From assembly GCA_964344765.1 (NCBI GenBank), contig CAYFOM010000025.1, positions 1-62,077 of the forward strand: DNA of 62,077 nucleotides. Direction: 5' to 3'. Of this stretch, positions 42,940-52,988 are shown piece by piece (position 1 is the stretch's first letter; each line of letters starts with the position of its first letter). The DNA comes from JACNIZ01 sp964344765. Its GTDB lineage: Bacteria; Planctomycetota; UBA1135. Position numbers and translations under genes: made by a program. The notes beneath the pieces are model-generated. The model searched no databases and was not told the origin of the DNA. It was given only the letters and a program-made list of their open reading frames with translations.

Positions 42940-44404
42940 TTCCGACGACAAACTCAAACGCTTCGGCATGCAGCTCAACCGGCGCAACTTTTTGCGCAAT
43001 GGGATGGGGTTCTTGGGCACCGCCGCACTTGGCCAGCTGGGCGTGAGCAGATTGGCGAGTGCCGCGCCCACCGGCGGCGTGCATGGCTTAGGGCAATTGC
43101 CACCGGGCGTGCAGAAGCGTGCGGCCAAAGCAAAGCGCATCATCTACTTGTTCCAATCTGGCGCACCGTCGCAATACGAAACCTTTGATTGGAAACCGAA
43201 GATCGCCGAACTTCGCGGTCAGGACTTACCGGCGTCGGTACGCATGGGTCAACGATTGACGACGATGACGTCGGGGCAAGACAAATTCCCGATGGCGAAC
43301 TCGTTGTTTGGATTTCAGCAAAACAAAAAGTGCGGCACCTGGGTCAGCGACATGCTGCCGCACACGCGGCGAATCGCCGACAAGATTTGCGTGATCAAAT
43401 CCATGCACACCGATGCGATCAACCACGATCCGGCGGTGACTTTTTTCCAAACCGGATCGCAATTGGCTGGACGTCCAAGTTTCGGCGCGTGGTTGTCGTA
43501 CGGTTTGGGTTCGATGAACCAAGACTTGCCGACTTTCATGGTGATGATTTCACGCACCGTGTCGGCGCAGCCTTTGTACGACCGCTTGTGGGGACCGGGG
43601 TTCCTGCCGTCGCAGCATCAAGGGGTGAAATTGCGCAGCGCCGCTGATCCGGTGTTGTACTTGCAAAACCCCGGCGGCGTCACGCGGGCGATGCGGCGCG
43701 AGCAGTTGGATCGCTTGAACGAGCTGAACCGTGCGCGCCATGACGTCAGCGGTGATCCGGAAACTTTGGCGCGGATCGAGCAGTATGAATTGGCGTTCCG
43801 TATGCAAACTGCGGTGCCGGAGTTGACCGACATTCGCGACGAGCCGGAGCACGTGTTGGAGATGTATGGCCCGAAGGTTCACGAACCCGGGAGTTACGCG
43901 CGCAATTGCTTGCTGGCGCGGCGCATGGCCGAGCGCGACGTGCGCTTTGTGCAGCTTTACCACATGGGTTGGGATCATCACGACAACCTGCCGGCGAAGA
44001 TGCGGAATACTTGCGCCGACACCGATCAACCGACTGCGGCGTTGATTCGCGACCTGGAACAACGTGGTTTGCTCGACGACACGCTGGTGGTTTGGGGTGG
44101 TGAATTCGGCCGCACGGTTTATTCGCAAGGACAGCTGACCGCCGACAATTACGGTCGCGACCACCATCCGCGTTGCTTCAGCTTGTGGATGGCCGGCGGC
44201 GGGATCAAGGGCGGCATCAGCTACGGCGAAACCGACGACTTCGCTTACAACATCGTTGAAAACCCGGTCGACGTTCATGATTTGCACGCGACGTTGCTGC
44301 ATCAGCTTGGCATTGATCACGAACGCTTGACCTACCCCTTCCAAGGCCGCGATTTCCGCTTAACGGATGTCGGCGGCAAAGTGCTGAAACCCCTGCTTGC
44401 TTGA
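42932..44404 (+). CDS. DUF1501 family protein with Tat-type signal
   Basis: Exported protein of 490 residues in the DUF1501 family, which has an alkaline-phosphatase/sulfatase-like fold and is found with DUF1549/DUF1553 proteins. The N-terminus carries a Tat signal (NRRNFLRNGMGFLG). The start is GTG at 42932, inside the end of the previous gene; an ATG at 42968 also precedes the signal and is possible. Conserved family stretches are IYLFQSGAPSQYETFDWKP, VIKSMHTDAINHDPA, and LVVWGGEFGRTVYSQG. The two genes are translationally coupled and surely act together. The function is not established. Confidence 0.92.
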   Translation: MTNSDDKLKRFGMQLNRRNFLRNGMGFLGTAALGQLGVSRLASAAPTGGVHGLGQLPPGVQKRAAKAKRIIYLFQSGAPSQYETFDWKPKIAELRGQDLPASVRMGQRLTTMTSGQDKFPMANSLFGFQQNKKCGTWVSDMLPHTRRIADKICVIKSMHTDAINHDPAVTFFQTGSQLAGRPSFGAWLSYGLGSMNQDLPTFMVMISRTVSAQPLYDRLWGPGFLPSQHQGVKLRSAADPVLYLQNPGGVTRAMRREQLDRLNELNRARHDVSGDPETLARIEQYELAFRMQTAVPELTDIRDEPEHVLEMYGPKVHEPGSYARNCLLARRMAERDVRFVQLYHMGWDHHDNLPAKMRNTCADTDQPTAALIRDLEQRGLLDDTLVVWGGEFGRTVYSQGQLTADNYGRDHHPRCFSLWMAGGGIKGGISYGETDDFAYNIVENPVDVHDLHATLLHQLGIDHERLTYPFQGRDFRLTDVGGKVLKPLLA

Positions 44405-44442
44405 CCCGATAGCGCCGCTGTTTGACGCGGCTTGATTTACGG

Positions 44443-47400
44443 ATGATGTTTTCCTCACTGCTAATCACAACTCTGGCGGCGGGGATCGCGTCGCCGCAAT
44501 CGAATGGGGAATGGTTGAGCGGATTTGAGAAGGAAATCCGCGGCGAGCAAATTGGCTATGAGTCGGCGTTGCCGAGCGTGAATTCGGCGTTGTTGGTGCG
44601 GTCGCTGGATGCAGAGCGGTCGATCGCTTGGCAAACGCCGGTGATGCCGGAAGCGGTGCCTGAGGGTGGCGTGGCCTTGACTTGGTTGTTCGGCATGGAC
44701 GCTAGTCCGGAACAACATCAGTTTGAGTTGCGACTCAACGGCAAGCCGTTGTTGACCTTCCTTAACCCGGCGTCCGAAACGCTGGAACCATGGACGATAG
44801 TCGGCGACGTGATCAGCGGCGAAATTTCGGAGCAAGGTGAAGCCATCTCGCATCCGCCGGCTGAACTCATTTTCCGCCCCACTCATATTGATCGCCATCA
44901 AGACGTCTTCGGCTTCGCCCAACTCAAGTTACCGGCAGCAATGGTGACTCCCGGCGAAGCGATGACGTTGGAAGTGATCGGCGAGTCGGCCGGAAGTTGG
45001 ATCTGGTACATGACCTTCCGCCATTCACCCGCGGAATCGATTCGCATCACGCCACACAATGCGTTGTTGCGTTCCGAAGACATGGGCGTGCCGGCCAGTA
45101 TTCAGGAAATGATGATGGAAATCGTGCACCTCGGCGAACCGGTGCGCGTGCAGTTGGAAGCCAGCTGGGGCTACGGCTCGGTGGCCGATTTGAAGTTGGG
45201 CGCCAATCGAATTCGATTGCTGAATCACCAGCCCGCTGAGATGGCGCAAAGTCATCATGTGGATCTCACGTATCCGGACGGCGAAGTGGTGAAGGTGCCG
45301 GTGGAACTCAAACCGGTCAAACCGTGGGTGATTCATTTGGTGCAGCACACCCACACCGACCTCGGCTACACCCGACCGCAAACCGAGATCCTCGCCGACC
45401 ACCTTCGCTACATCGACTTCGCGCTGGATTACTGCGACCAAACCGATCACTTCCCCGACGACGCCAAGTTCCGCTGGACTTGCGAAGCAGCGTGGCCGGT
45501 GCAGGAGTACTTGCGCTATCGCCCGCAAACGCAAATTGATCGACTGCGAAAGCGCATCGAAGAGGGACGCATCGAGCTCACCGCAATGTTCGCCAACCTT
45601 AGCGAACTGCTCGATGACCGCGCCTGCGCCGCAAGCCTCGCTCCCATCGCCGAGATGCGCAAGCACAACTTGCCGGTGGAAAGCGCGATGCAAAACGACG
45701 TCAACGGTATCGCGTGGATTTACGCCGACTTGCTCTCGGAAATGGGCGTGCGCTATTTGACCATGGGTGAGCATGGTCACCGCGCGCTGATTCCTTTTGA
45801 TGTGCCGACGGCGTTCTGGTGGGAATCGCCGAGCGGTGCGCGCATGCTGGCGTGGCGACCGGATCATTACAACACAGGCAATTTCTGGGGCATGCACTCC
45901 GGCAACATCGACGCGGTGGAAGCACCGGTGTTCCGTTACCTCGGCGAGCTGCTGGAGAAGGGATATGAAATGGATCACATTTCCGTCCAGTACGGCGGCG
46001 TCTTCCTCGACAACGCGCCTCCGGGAATCAAAGCCAATGAATTAATTCGCGACTGGAATCAAAAATACATCTGGCCGCGCATGCGTTCGTCGTTGGGAAC
46101 CGAAATGTTGAAGTGGGTGGAGGACAGCCCGCATTCCATTCCCACTTACCGCGCAGCTTGGCCGGATTGGTGGTCGGATGGCATTGCGTCGGCCCCGCGC
46201 GAGGTGGCGGCGGTGCGACAAACCCAAAGCCAGTTGGCGAACACCGAAGCTTTGTTGGCAATGGCGCAGTTGAGTGGGCTGGAGATCCCAGAACATTTGT
46301 TAGATCGCATTGATCGCGTTTGGGAGCAATTGGTCATCTACGGCGAACATACCTATGGCGCGGCGGAATCCGTCACCGATCCGGATGCGGAGAATTCCAA
46401 AGTGCAGTGGGCGGAAAAATCGGCTTATGCGTGGGACGCGGTAAAAGAAGCGGCGATCGTGCAGGAGGCAGCGTTTGGATTGATGCAAACACAATGGCCG
46501 CGATTGCAAGAGCCAAGCATCGTGGTCAGCAATCCATCCGGCTGGCCGCGCAGTGGTTTGGTCAAAGTGTTTCTCGACAAAGAGCTTCTCAGTCTCGGCC
46601 AATCCTTCCAGATCGTCGACGCCGACGGCAACGTTGCTGCGGCCCAACTTTGGCAAGCCAAGCACGATGGCAATTGGTGGGCGTTCCATGCCGAAAAAAT
46701 TCCGGCGCTGGGATGGAAGTCGTATGCGCTGCAAGTTGGCGACGCCGAGGTTGCCTATTCGCAGCCAGTGCAAGTCAGCGCGGAATTAGAAACCGATTGG
46801 TACAAGGTCAAGATCGACGCCGGCCGTGGTGGCTTGACCTCTTTGTACGACGTTGAGTTCGGTTGGGAGTTAGCCGACGCTGATTCGCAATGGGCGATGG
46901 GCCAGTTGATCCACGAACAACTCGGCAACCGTTGGCAGTTGGAGCACTTCATGCTCGATGATTTCAGCCGGAATGCAATCAACAAACTCGAGTTGCAACC
47001 CGGCGCCGATGGGCCGCTGTGGAAGAGCGCAATTTTGCGCGGTAGCTGTGAATTGGCGCCGTCGCCCAATGGCGTAGAAATCGAAATTCGGTTGTACAAG
47101 CTGGAAGCGAAGGTCGAGTTTCGTTACCGCATTCGCAAACGCCCATCCACTGATCCCGAGTCCCTCTATGCAGCATTCCCGTTCGCGGGTTTCCCTTCGC
47201 CGAATGGCCTGAATGACAAGGTGCGCATCACCTACGACAGCACCGGCAGCGAGGTGAATCCGGAAACGCAGCATTTGCCGCGCACTTCGACGGATTGGCA
47301 ATCTGCAAAACGCTTCGTCAAGTTGCGGACGGATTGGTTCCAAATCACGCTTTCCAGTCCTGAGATTTTGCTTCACCAACTGGGCGGAATCCACCTTGGA

Positions 47401-47946
47401 AAATTCCGCGAGAAAGCCGTCAGTAAACGCCCCCATGTTTATTCGTGGCTGTTCAACAACTACTGGGTGACGAATTTTGTCGCCGACCAAAGTGGGGAAT
47501 TAATTTGGACGCAAAGCATTTCGTCTGGGGAGTCGACTCAATGCAGCGATGAAAAGTTATGGTTTCAATACACCGGCCATCGGCGGGCGTGGGACCATCA
47601 TTCGCCGCTACTCGCGCGAGTACTTCCACCCAATGCGAGTTCGGCGGAAATTTCAAAACGCATCGGCCAAGTACTTCACATCGAAGGCGATCACATCGCG
47701 CTGGTCGGTGCTCGGCCGGCAGCCAACGGTCAAATCTTACTTCAACTCCGAGAGATCGATGGCCAGGGCGGACGTCTGCAAGTCTCAAATCAGGATGGGA
47801 TGACGTATTTGCTCCATCGCGCTGATGCATTAGGTCAACCCTTGGAGGGAACACTATTGAGCGGCCGCATCGACGCGTATTTAGCCCCTCATGAAAACGC
47901 GCACTACTTGTTGGGCAAGCAAGCGGTGTTGGAGCCTCGCAAATAG
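44443..47946 (+). CDS. GH38 alpha-mannosidase-like secreted protein
   Basis: Large protein of about 1168 residues with a signal peptide (SSLLITTLAAGIAS). After an N-terminal accessory region of about 300 residues comes a GH38 catalytic domain: HTHTDLGYT (about 301-309) gives the zinc-binding His-x-Asp type motif, and MQNDVNGIAW (about 416-425) contains the presumed nucleophile Asp. MGEHGHRA and the following FWWESPSGARMLAWRPDHY belong to the same domain. C-terminal beta domains complete the usual GH38 layout. The open frame starts at a TTG at 44422, but ATG at 44443 or 44446 directly precedes the signal. It would release mannose or act on a related branch. No sulfatase activity is implied. 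Confidence 0.85.
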   Translation: MMFSSLLITTLAAGIASPQSNGEWLSGFEKEIRGEQIGYESALPSVNSALLVRSLDAERSIAWQTPVMPEAVPEGGVALTWLFGMDASPEQHQFELRLNGKPLLTFLNPASETLEPWTIVGDVISGEISEQGEAISHPPAELIFRPTHIDRHQDVFGFAQLKLPAAMVTPGEAMTLEVIGESAGSWIWYMTFRHSPAESIRITPHNALLRSEDMGVPASIQEMMMEIVHLGEPVRVQLEASWGYGSVADLKLGANRIRLLNHQPAEMAQSHHVDLTYPDGEVVKVPVELKPVKPWVIHLVQHTHTDLGYTRPQTEILADHLRYIDFALDYCDQTDHFPDDAKFRWTCEAAWPVQEYLRYRPQTQIDRLRKRIEEGRIELTAMFANLSELLDDRACAASLAPIAEMRKHNLPVESAMQNDVNGIAWIYADLLSEMGVRYLTMGEHGHRALIPFDVPTAFWWESPSGARMLAWRPDHYNTGNFWGMHSGNIDAVEAPVFRYLGELLEKGYEMDHISVQYGGVFLDNAPPGIKANELIRDWNQKYIWPRMRSSLGTEMLKWVEDSPHSIPTYRAAWPDWWSDGIASAPREVAAVRQTQSQLANTEALLAMAQLSGLEIPEHLLDRIDRVWEQLVIYGEHTYGAAESVTDPDAENSKVQWAEKSAYAWDAVKEAAIVQEAAFGLMQTQWPRLQEPSIVVSNPSGWPRSGLVKVFLDKELLSLGQSFQIVDADGNVAAAQLWQAKHDGNWWAFHAEKIPALGWKSYALQVGDAEVAYSQPVQVSAELETDWYKVKIDAGRGGLTSLYDVEFGWELADADSQWAMGQLIHEQLGNRWQLEHFMLDDFSRNAINKLELQPGADGPLWKSAILRGSCELAPSPNGVEIEIRLYKLEAKVEFRYRIRKRPSTDPESLYAAFPFAGFPSPNGLNDKVRITYDSTGSEVNPETQHLPRTSTDWQSAKRFVKLRTDWFQITLSSPEILLHQLGGIHLGKFREKAVSKRPHVYSWLFNNYWVTNFVADQSGELIWTQSISSGESTQCSDEKLWFQYTGHRRAWDHHSPLLARVLPPNASSAEISKRIGQVLHIEGDHIALVGARPAANGQILLQLREIDGQGGRLQVSNQDGMTYLLHRADALGQPLEGTLLSGRIDAYLAPHENAHYLLGKQAVLEPRK

Positions 47947-47952
47947 CGCCCG

Positions 47953-49509
47953 CTATTCCTCCCAATCCGCCAACGCGTCGTCTAAAAACTTAGTCACGGT
48001 GGCCGAGCTGCGTTTCCCGCTGAGATGACCTAGCGGCTCCGCCGCAGGATCGGGCGTCTTGGCATCTAATACAAAAAGGTGTATGCCGGAGTCGATATCC
48101 AACTCCTTCACCACCGACGCCTCGCTCGGCAACTTGATGCGAAGCATGACGAAGTTTTGCAAGCGTTCGCGATTAGCTTCGCTGCCGATCAGTTCCTCGG
48201 TCAGTTGGCTGAACTTTTTGCCGTCGCCGGCAACCAGCAAGATCGGTTGATCCAAATCCCTGGCCCATTGCAACGCGGTTTCATAACTTGCATGCCACGT
48301 CATGGGTGGCGCAGCAAAACCGCCGGGGGACAAACGCAGATTGCCGAGTTCATAAACCACTTCGGCGGCGATCGCAGCCGGCGCACCGGTCATGATGTTG
48401 CTGGGATCTTCGCCGGTGACGATGGCATAAGTCAGCGCGGTGATCAATCTCATGCCCGCATCAGTGGCGTGCTTGAGATCTCTTTCCATGATCGCCACAT
48501 TGGGATAGCGCTCCCACATCCGTCCCCACGCGGCGCGCAACGGAATGGCTTTACTCTCCAACTGCTTCGCGATCTGACCTTCCATTTCCATCATCGGGCC
48601 GATGCGCCTGACATTTTCAATGGTCGATAAATCGTGATAGCGCAGGAAGTGAATAATCGGCGCATCTTGTTTCAGTTCGCGCCGAAAACGCTTCAACGTC
48701 TTTTCAAAATCTTCGCCCTTGTCTTGCGCCCAGCAAAAATCGGCTTTGGACTTCTTCAACCTTTCACGCAAGCGCTTGTCGTCTAACCCATCGGTCATCG
48801 AACCGTCGACGGTATGCCAATCCAAATCTCGTCGCGAGTCGCGCTCAAAAACTCCAGGTAGTTTCTTGCCGACCGACCGCCTCATCGTGCTGGTGCCAAA
48901 CGCCAATCCAGCGATGGTGCCGCGCAAATTCAACGGCGTCACATAGCCGACGTAATCCCCTTCGACCTTCGGACTGCGTTCAAACTGATACTCCCCCGCG
49001 GTTTTACTGAAGAACCCCACCGACAACCCCGCCGCAATTCGGCGCAAGTCTGCGCGCACAACTTTTTCAGCCTGGGTGCGCGACGGCGTGCCGGGGCCCA
49101 TGATCCAAATCTGCGCCGACGGACTTCGTTCCAAAATCCGTTGCACCGTTAACCGCAATCCCTCGAACGCCATTTCCGGCAACCACGGATTGATGTCAAC
49201 CGCCGGAACTTGGATCAATACATGCGTCCACTGCCGATTGCTGATGCGCTTCAGCCAAACATTTAAATGACTTGGTTTGACGCGATCCCGGTAATAAGCA
49301 TCCAGCAACGTGGTTTCACAAACCGCTTTGACCCACTTCGCCCTGGGATGCAAACCCGGCAGCTGCTTGCGCAAGTTGGAGTGATACATCCGCTCCGGCG
49401 ACGACCCCAACAGTAATGCATAAGTGGCGGTTTCGTCTGCGTCGGCACTTTGGGCCATGCAAGGCGTGGCCGCAAGAACCAAAGCGAAGAGCAACTTGGC
49501 GAGTTTCAT
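47953..49509 (-). CDS. Exported protein with SGNH-like and thioredoxin-like parts
   Basis: Not recognised as a named family. From the ATG at 49509 (a TTG at 49518 is the open-frame limit) the 518-residue protein begins with a signal peptide (LLFALVLAATPCMA). The N-terminal half looks like a degenerate SGNH/GDSL fold: LLLGSSPERMYHSNL near residues 32-46, and VLIQVPAVDINPW in the middle. Residues from about 405 to 505 read as a thioredoxin-fold domain (ALQWARDLDQPILLVAGDG, FVMLRIKL) that lacks any Cys-x-x-Cys. It follows the GH29 fucosidase gene by 15 bases on the same strand, so it probably shares its promoter and acts on the same glycan. Confidence 0.55.
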   Translation of the reverse strand: MKLAKLLFALVLAATPCMAQSADADETATYALLLGSSPERMYHSNLRKQLPGLHPRAKWVKAVCETTLLDAYYRDRVKPSHLNVWLKRISNRQWTHVLIQVPAVDINPWLPEMAFEGLRLTVQRILERSPSAQIWIMGPGTPSRTQAEKVVRADLRRIAAGLSVGFFSKTAGEYQFERSPKVEGDYVGYVTPLNLRGTIAGLAFGTSTMRRSVGKKLPGVFERDSRRDLDWHTVDGSMTDGLDDKRLRERLKKSKADFCWAQDKGEDFEKTLKRFRRELKQDAPIIHFLRYHDLSTIENVRRIGPMMEMEGQIAKQLESKAIPLRAAWGRMWERYPNVAIMERDLKHATDAGMRLITALTYAIVTGEDPSNIMTGAPAAIAAEVVYELGNLRLSPGGFAAPPMTWHASYETALQWARDLDQPILLVAGDGKKFSQLTEELIGSEANRERLQNFVMLRIKLPSEASVVKELDIDSGIHLFVLDAKTPDPAAEPLGHLSGKRSSATVTKFLDDALADWEE

Positions 49510-49524
49510 ACCCACCAACCATTC

Positions 49525-51042
49525 TCACCGCGCCTGCGGAATACGCAAGGTCCACACGTCTTGGCAGTGCGGATGCTTGCGAATCATTTCATTGATCTCG
49601 ACTTCGATGCCGTCACCAACTTGCTTCCAATTCAATGCCAGCGCTTTGTTCTGCACAGTAATTTCCACGCCCAACATTGTGATCACCGCATCGGCCGCAG
49701 GTTTCACGCCAGGCACGAACACCTTGGCCGGCGGTGCGCTTTGCGATTCGTCGGCGAGGATGAAGGCAAAGACATCGCCGCTAGCGCCATTGACGACGGC
49801 AACATTGTCTTGCTTATACGGCGCCCGCGCGCGCGAACCGTAAATGGCTTCGGAGTTCACATCCATCCATTTACCAATCCCATCCAGCAACTCATAAGCA
49901 CCCGGCTGCCAAGTTCCATCCGGCCCCGGCGCGACGTTGAGCAGCAAGTTGCCGCCCTTGGCGACGATGTCGACCAGCATATGCACTGCATCGTGCGTGC
50001 TCATGTACTTCGCGTTCGGCGTGTGGCTCCAGCCGCCGCCGGAAATAATGCAACTCTCCCACGGGAATGGCAGCTCTTTCTCCGGCACCCGATTCTCCGG
50101 CGTCAAATAATTTTGATGCGGCCCGGCCACCGCGCGATCGACGACGATCAACCCCGGTTGATGCTTGCGCGCCATCGCCACCATCTGGTCCATTTGAATA
50201 TCCTGATTCTGCAAATTGCGGAATTTGTACTTCGGATCGGCGCGCAACTCGGTCAAGCGTTCCTCGTCCATCTGCTTCACCCAACCGCCATCCAACCACA
50301 AAATGTCAACCTTGCCGTATTGAGTCATTAACTCCTCAATCTGCCCGTGTGTGAATTCGACAAAACTCTGCCAGCGCTCCAGGTAGCGCTCGACGTCGTA
50401 ATTCGGGCCGCGATCCCAATTGGGGAAACGCCGCCACCAGTAAGAATCCACATTCCAATCAGGCTTGGAAAAATACGCGCCCGCCCATAAACCCTGATCG
50501 CGGAAGGCGTCGAATATTTCGGCGGTGAGGTTGGCGCGCGGGTGATCGCGGAACATCGACTTCGAGCCGGTGATTTTGTAATCGGTCAGCTGGGTGTCGA
50601 ACATGCAAAAGCCATCATGATGCTTGGTAGTGAACACCACGTACTTCATGCCGGCGCGCTTGGCTGCCCCCGCCCACTTCTCCGGTGCGAAGTTGATCGG
50701 GTTGAAAGTGGTCGACAGGTTTTCGTACTGGCGACGGTACTCAGCGTAATCATCAATCGCGCGCTTGCACCAACCCTCGTCCTCACCGCATAACGACCAC
50801 GATTCAACAATGCCCCACTGGCTGTACGCGCCCCAGTGCATCAGCAGGCCGAACTTCAAATCCTGCCATTGCTCCAACTTCGCCAACACCAGCGGATCGG
50901 TCGGCGCCTCGTAGTGACGATCCTCGTGATGGCCGCCGCCGGCCTCGGCAGCCGCCTCCGGCAGTTCAGTCACGGAATAATTCGGCGCGTGGCATGCCAT
51001 CAGCAAAACTGCGGCAAATGCAATGCGGACGGTGTTTTGCAT
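49525..51042 (-). CDS. GH29 alpha-L-fucosidase, lipoprotein
   Basis: Membrane-anchored exo-acting alpha-L-fucosidase, 505 residues. The signal ends in the lipobox LMAC (Cys17), so it should be attached to a membrane, followed by a His-rich linker (GGGHHEDRHYEAPTDP). The GH29 barrel shows KFGLLMHWGAYSQWG, TKHHDGFCMFDT and the nucleophile block DILWLDGGW near residues 245-253. LLLNVAPGPDGTWQPGAYE closes the catalytic part. It lies divergent from the L-fucose transport and breakdown operon, which strongly supports fucose as the released sugar. It is simpler than the PA14-containing fucosidase at 21774-24443. Confidence 0.93.
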   Translation of the reverse strand: MQNTVRIAFAAVLLMACHAPNYSVTELPEAAAEAGGGHHEDRHYEAPTDPLVLAKLEQWQDLKFGLLMHWGAYSQWGIVESWSLCGEDEGWCKRAIDDYAEYRRQYENLSTTFNPINFAPEKWAGAAKRAGMKYVVFTTKHHDGFCMFDTQLTDYKITGSKSMFRDHPRANLTAEIFDAFRDQGLWAGAYFSKPDWNVDSYWWRRFPNWDRGPNYDVERYLERWQSFVEFTHGQIEELMTQYGKVDILWLDGGWVKQMDEERLTELRADPKYKFRNLQNQDIQMDQMVAMARKHQPGLIVVDRAVAGPHQNYLTPENRVPEKELPFPWESCIISGGGWSHTPNAKYMSTHDAVHMLVDIVAKGGNLLLNVAPGPDGTWQPGAYELLDGIGKWMDVNSEAIYGSRARAPYKQDNVAVVNGASGDVFAFILADESQSAPPAKVFVPGVKPAADAVITMLGVEITVQNKALALNWKQVGDGIEVEINEMIRKHPHCQDVWTLRIPQAR

Positions 51043-51114
51043 GCCCTCCGTTTTACATGTGAAGCTCGAACATCACCACGGAAAAAATCGCAAACCCCGC
51101 TAACATGGCTGGAG

Positions 51115-52950
51115 ATGCTCCTCCGTCTTGCCGCCGCGATCCCCCTAGCGACCTTAAGCCTGCTGACGTCAGCCGGCGCCCAGGAAAGTCACCTGGAAAC
51201 GGTCGAGATGACAAAACTGCAACTCGGCAACGTCGACATCGCCGTGGCGGTGATTTATTTGGTCGGCATCGTCGCGATTGGTTTGTTCGCCGCACTGCAT
51301 CACAAGCGCCGCCAAGGTGAGGCTAGTGAATACTTCCTCGCCGGTAAATCGCTGAGTTGGGGGACCATCGGCCTGGCGTTGTTCGCGACCAACATTTCGA
51401 CGGTTCACCTGGTCAGCTTGGCGCAAAGTGGTTTTGATAGCGGCTTGCTGAACGGTAACTATGAATGGTTTGCCGCGTTCACTTTGGTGCTGCTCGGTCT
51501 GATTTTTGCGCCGTTTTACATTCGCTCCGGAATTTCGACGCTGCCCGATTTTTTGGAAAAGCGCTACAACCGCATGTGCCGCGATTGGCTGGCGCTGATT
51601 TCGATTGTGTCGGCGATCACCATTCACATTGCGTTTGCGTTGCTAACCGGCGGCATCATTCTCGAAACCATGTTGGGCATCGACATGATTTGGAGCATTG
51701 TGGTGCTGTGCACGTTGACTGGTTTGTACACCGTCATCGGCGGTTTGTTGGCGGTGGTGATTACCGAGTCCATTCAAACGGTGGTGCTGTTGATCGGCGC
51801 GGCGACGATTACTTACTTTGCCTGGACACAATTGGGTGAAGCATCGTCCGCTGCTGCCGGTGCTGTTGCCGATGCCGCAAATGGAAGCGGTGATGTCGGC
51901 GCGTGGCAGTACATGAAAAACATACTCGCCGGTCATGGCGAAGAAAACCGCTTGTCGATGCTGCGCCCCTACGACCCGGAAGGCGGCACCGACGGCGGCT
52001 TGCCTTGGTTCGCACTGATGCTCGGCTATCCGGTCATCGGCATCTGGTATTGGTGTGCCGACCAAACCATCGTGCAGCGCGTACTCGGCGCGAAAGACGA
52101 ATTCCACGCCCGCCAAGGCCCGCTGTTCGCCGGCTTCATCAAAATTCTGCCGGTGTTCTTGTTTGTTCTGCCCGGCCTGATGACTTGGGCGCTGTTCAAA
52201 GACGGCGCGATGGACCTCAGCGCGCTGCCACTGGATGAAGACGGCAATCTGAATTCCAAAGGCGTTTACGGCGTGATGATCACCGAGTTGTTGCCGATCG
52301 GCATGCGCGGCGTGATCGTGGCCGCGCTGATGGCGGCGTTGATGAGTACCGTGTCCGGCGCGTTGAACTCGATTTCGACGCTGGTCAGTTACGACCTAGT
52401 CAAACGCTTTAAGCCGGACATGAATGATCACAAGTTGGTCAACACCGGTCGCGTATCGGCAGTCATCGCACTGGTTATCGCCGTATTGCTGGTACCGGCG
52501 ATCAATTCGTACTCAAGCCTATTCGAAGCGCTGAACGACATCATCGCGCACATCGCACCGCCGATTACCTGTGTGTTTGTGCTCGGCGTTTTCTGGAAAG
52601 GCGCAAGTTCGCGCGGCGCGGCGGTCACGTTGGTCAGCGGCTCGACATTGGGCGCAATCGTGTTCGCGTGGAAAACGCTGAAGCCGCCGTCGCTGTACCC
52701 GGATGAGCTCGTACACCAAGCACCCGGCGGCTTCATGACGATGGCGTTCATTCTGATGTCGATCTGCATCGTCATCCAAGTCGTCACCAGCAAACTGCTG
52801 CCCGATCCGCACGACGAACGCCGCGAATTAGTTTGGGACAAGCCATGGTCGCCGCTGACGCTACCCGGTCGCTCCAAGCTCGGCGATCCGCGGCTGCTCG
52901 CCGGCATCCTCGTCGCCACAATGGTTTGGCTTTACACCCAATTCCACTAA
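51115..52950 (+). CDS. Sodium:solute symporter (SSS family), probable L-fucose importer
   Basis: Inner-membrane sodium/solute symporter with about 13-14 helices; typical SSS motifs are YLVGIVAIGLFAALHHKRR, SEYFLAGKSLSWGTIGLALF, IRSGISTLPDFLEKRY and TGLYTVIGGLLAVVITE. I start at the ATG at 51115, which gives a signal-like N-terminus (AAIPLATLSLLTSAGAQ) and 611 residues; the ATG at 51208 is an alternative nearer the first helix. A much longer open frame begins at 50836, but it is antisense to the fucosidase gene and not coding. It is the first gene of the fucose operon, which makes L-fucose the likely substrate by context; homologous SSS carriers transport other sugars. Confidence 0.85.
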   Translation: MLLRLAAAIPLATLSLLTSAGAQESHLETVEMTKLQLGNVDIAVAVIYLVGIVAIGLFAALHHKRRQGEASEYFLAGKSLSWGTIGLALFATNISTVHLVSLAQSGFDSGLLNGNYEWFAAFTLVLLGLIFAPFYIRSGISTLPDFLEKRYNRMCRDWLALISIVSAITIHIAFALLTGGIILETMLGIDMIWSIVVLCTLTGLYTVIGGLLAVVITESIQTVVLLIGAATITYFAWTQLGEASSAAAGAVADAANGSGDVGAWQYMKNILAGHGEENRLSMLRPYDPEGGTDGGLPWFALMLGYPVIGIWYWCADQTIVQRVLGAKDEFHARQGPLFAGFIKILPVFLFVLPGLMTWALFKDGAMDLSALPLDEDGNLNSKGVYGVMITELLPIGMRGVIVAALMAALMSTVSGALNSISTLVSYDLVKRFKPDMNDHKLVNTGRVSAVIALVIAVLLVPAINSYSSLFEALNDIIAHIAPPITCVFVLGVFWKGASSRGAAVTLVSGSTLGAIVFAWKTLKPPSLYPDELVHQAPGGFMTMAFILMSICIVIQVVTSKLLPDPHDERRELVWDKPWSPLTLPGRSKLGDPRLLAGILVATMVWLYTQFH

Positions 52951-52988
52951 CCACTGGTTCATCACCCCTCACTTCCTCCGCCCTGCAA

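Noticed and set aside
41566..43143. Minus-strand open frame of 525 codons opposite the cytochrome/DUF1553 gene
   Set aside because: No recognisable motif, very high Arg, Gln and Pro, and fully antisense to well-supported coding sequence.
50836..51114. N-terminal extension of the sodium symporter frame
   Set aside because: It reads antisense through the start of the divergent fucosidase gene and gives a low-complexity, non-transporter sequence; the ATG at 51115 or 51208 is more sensible.
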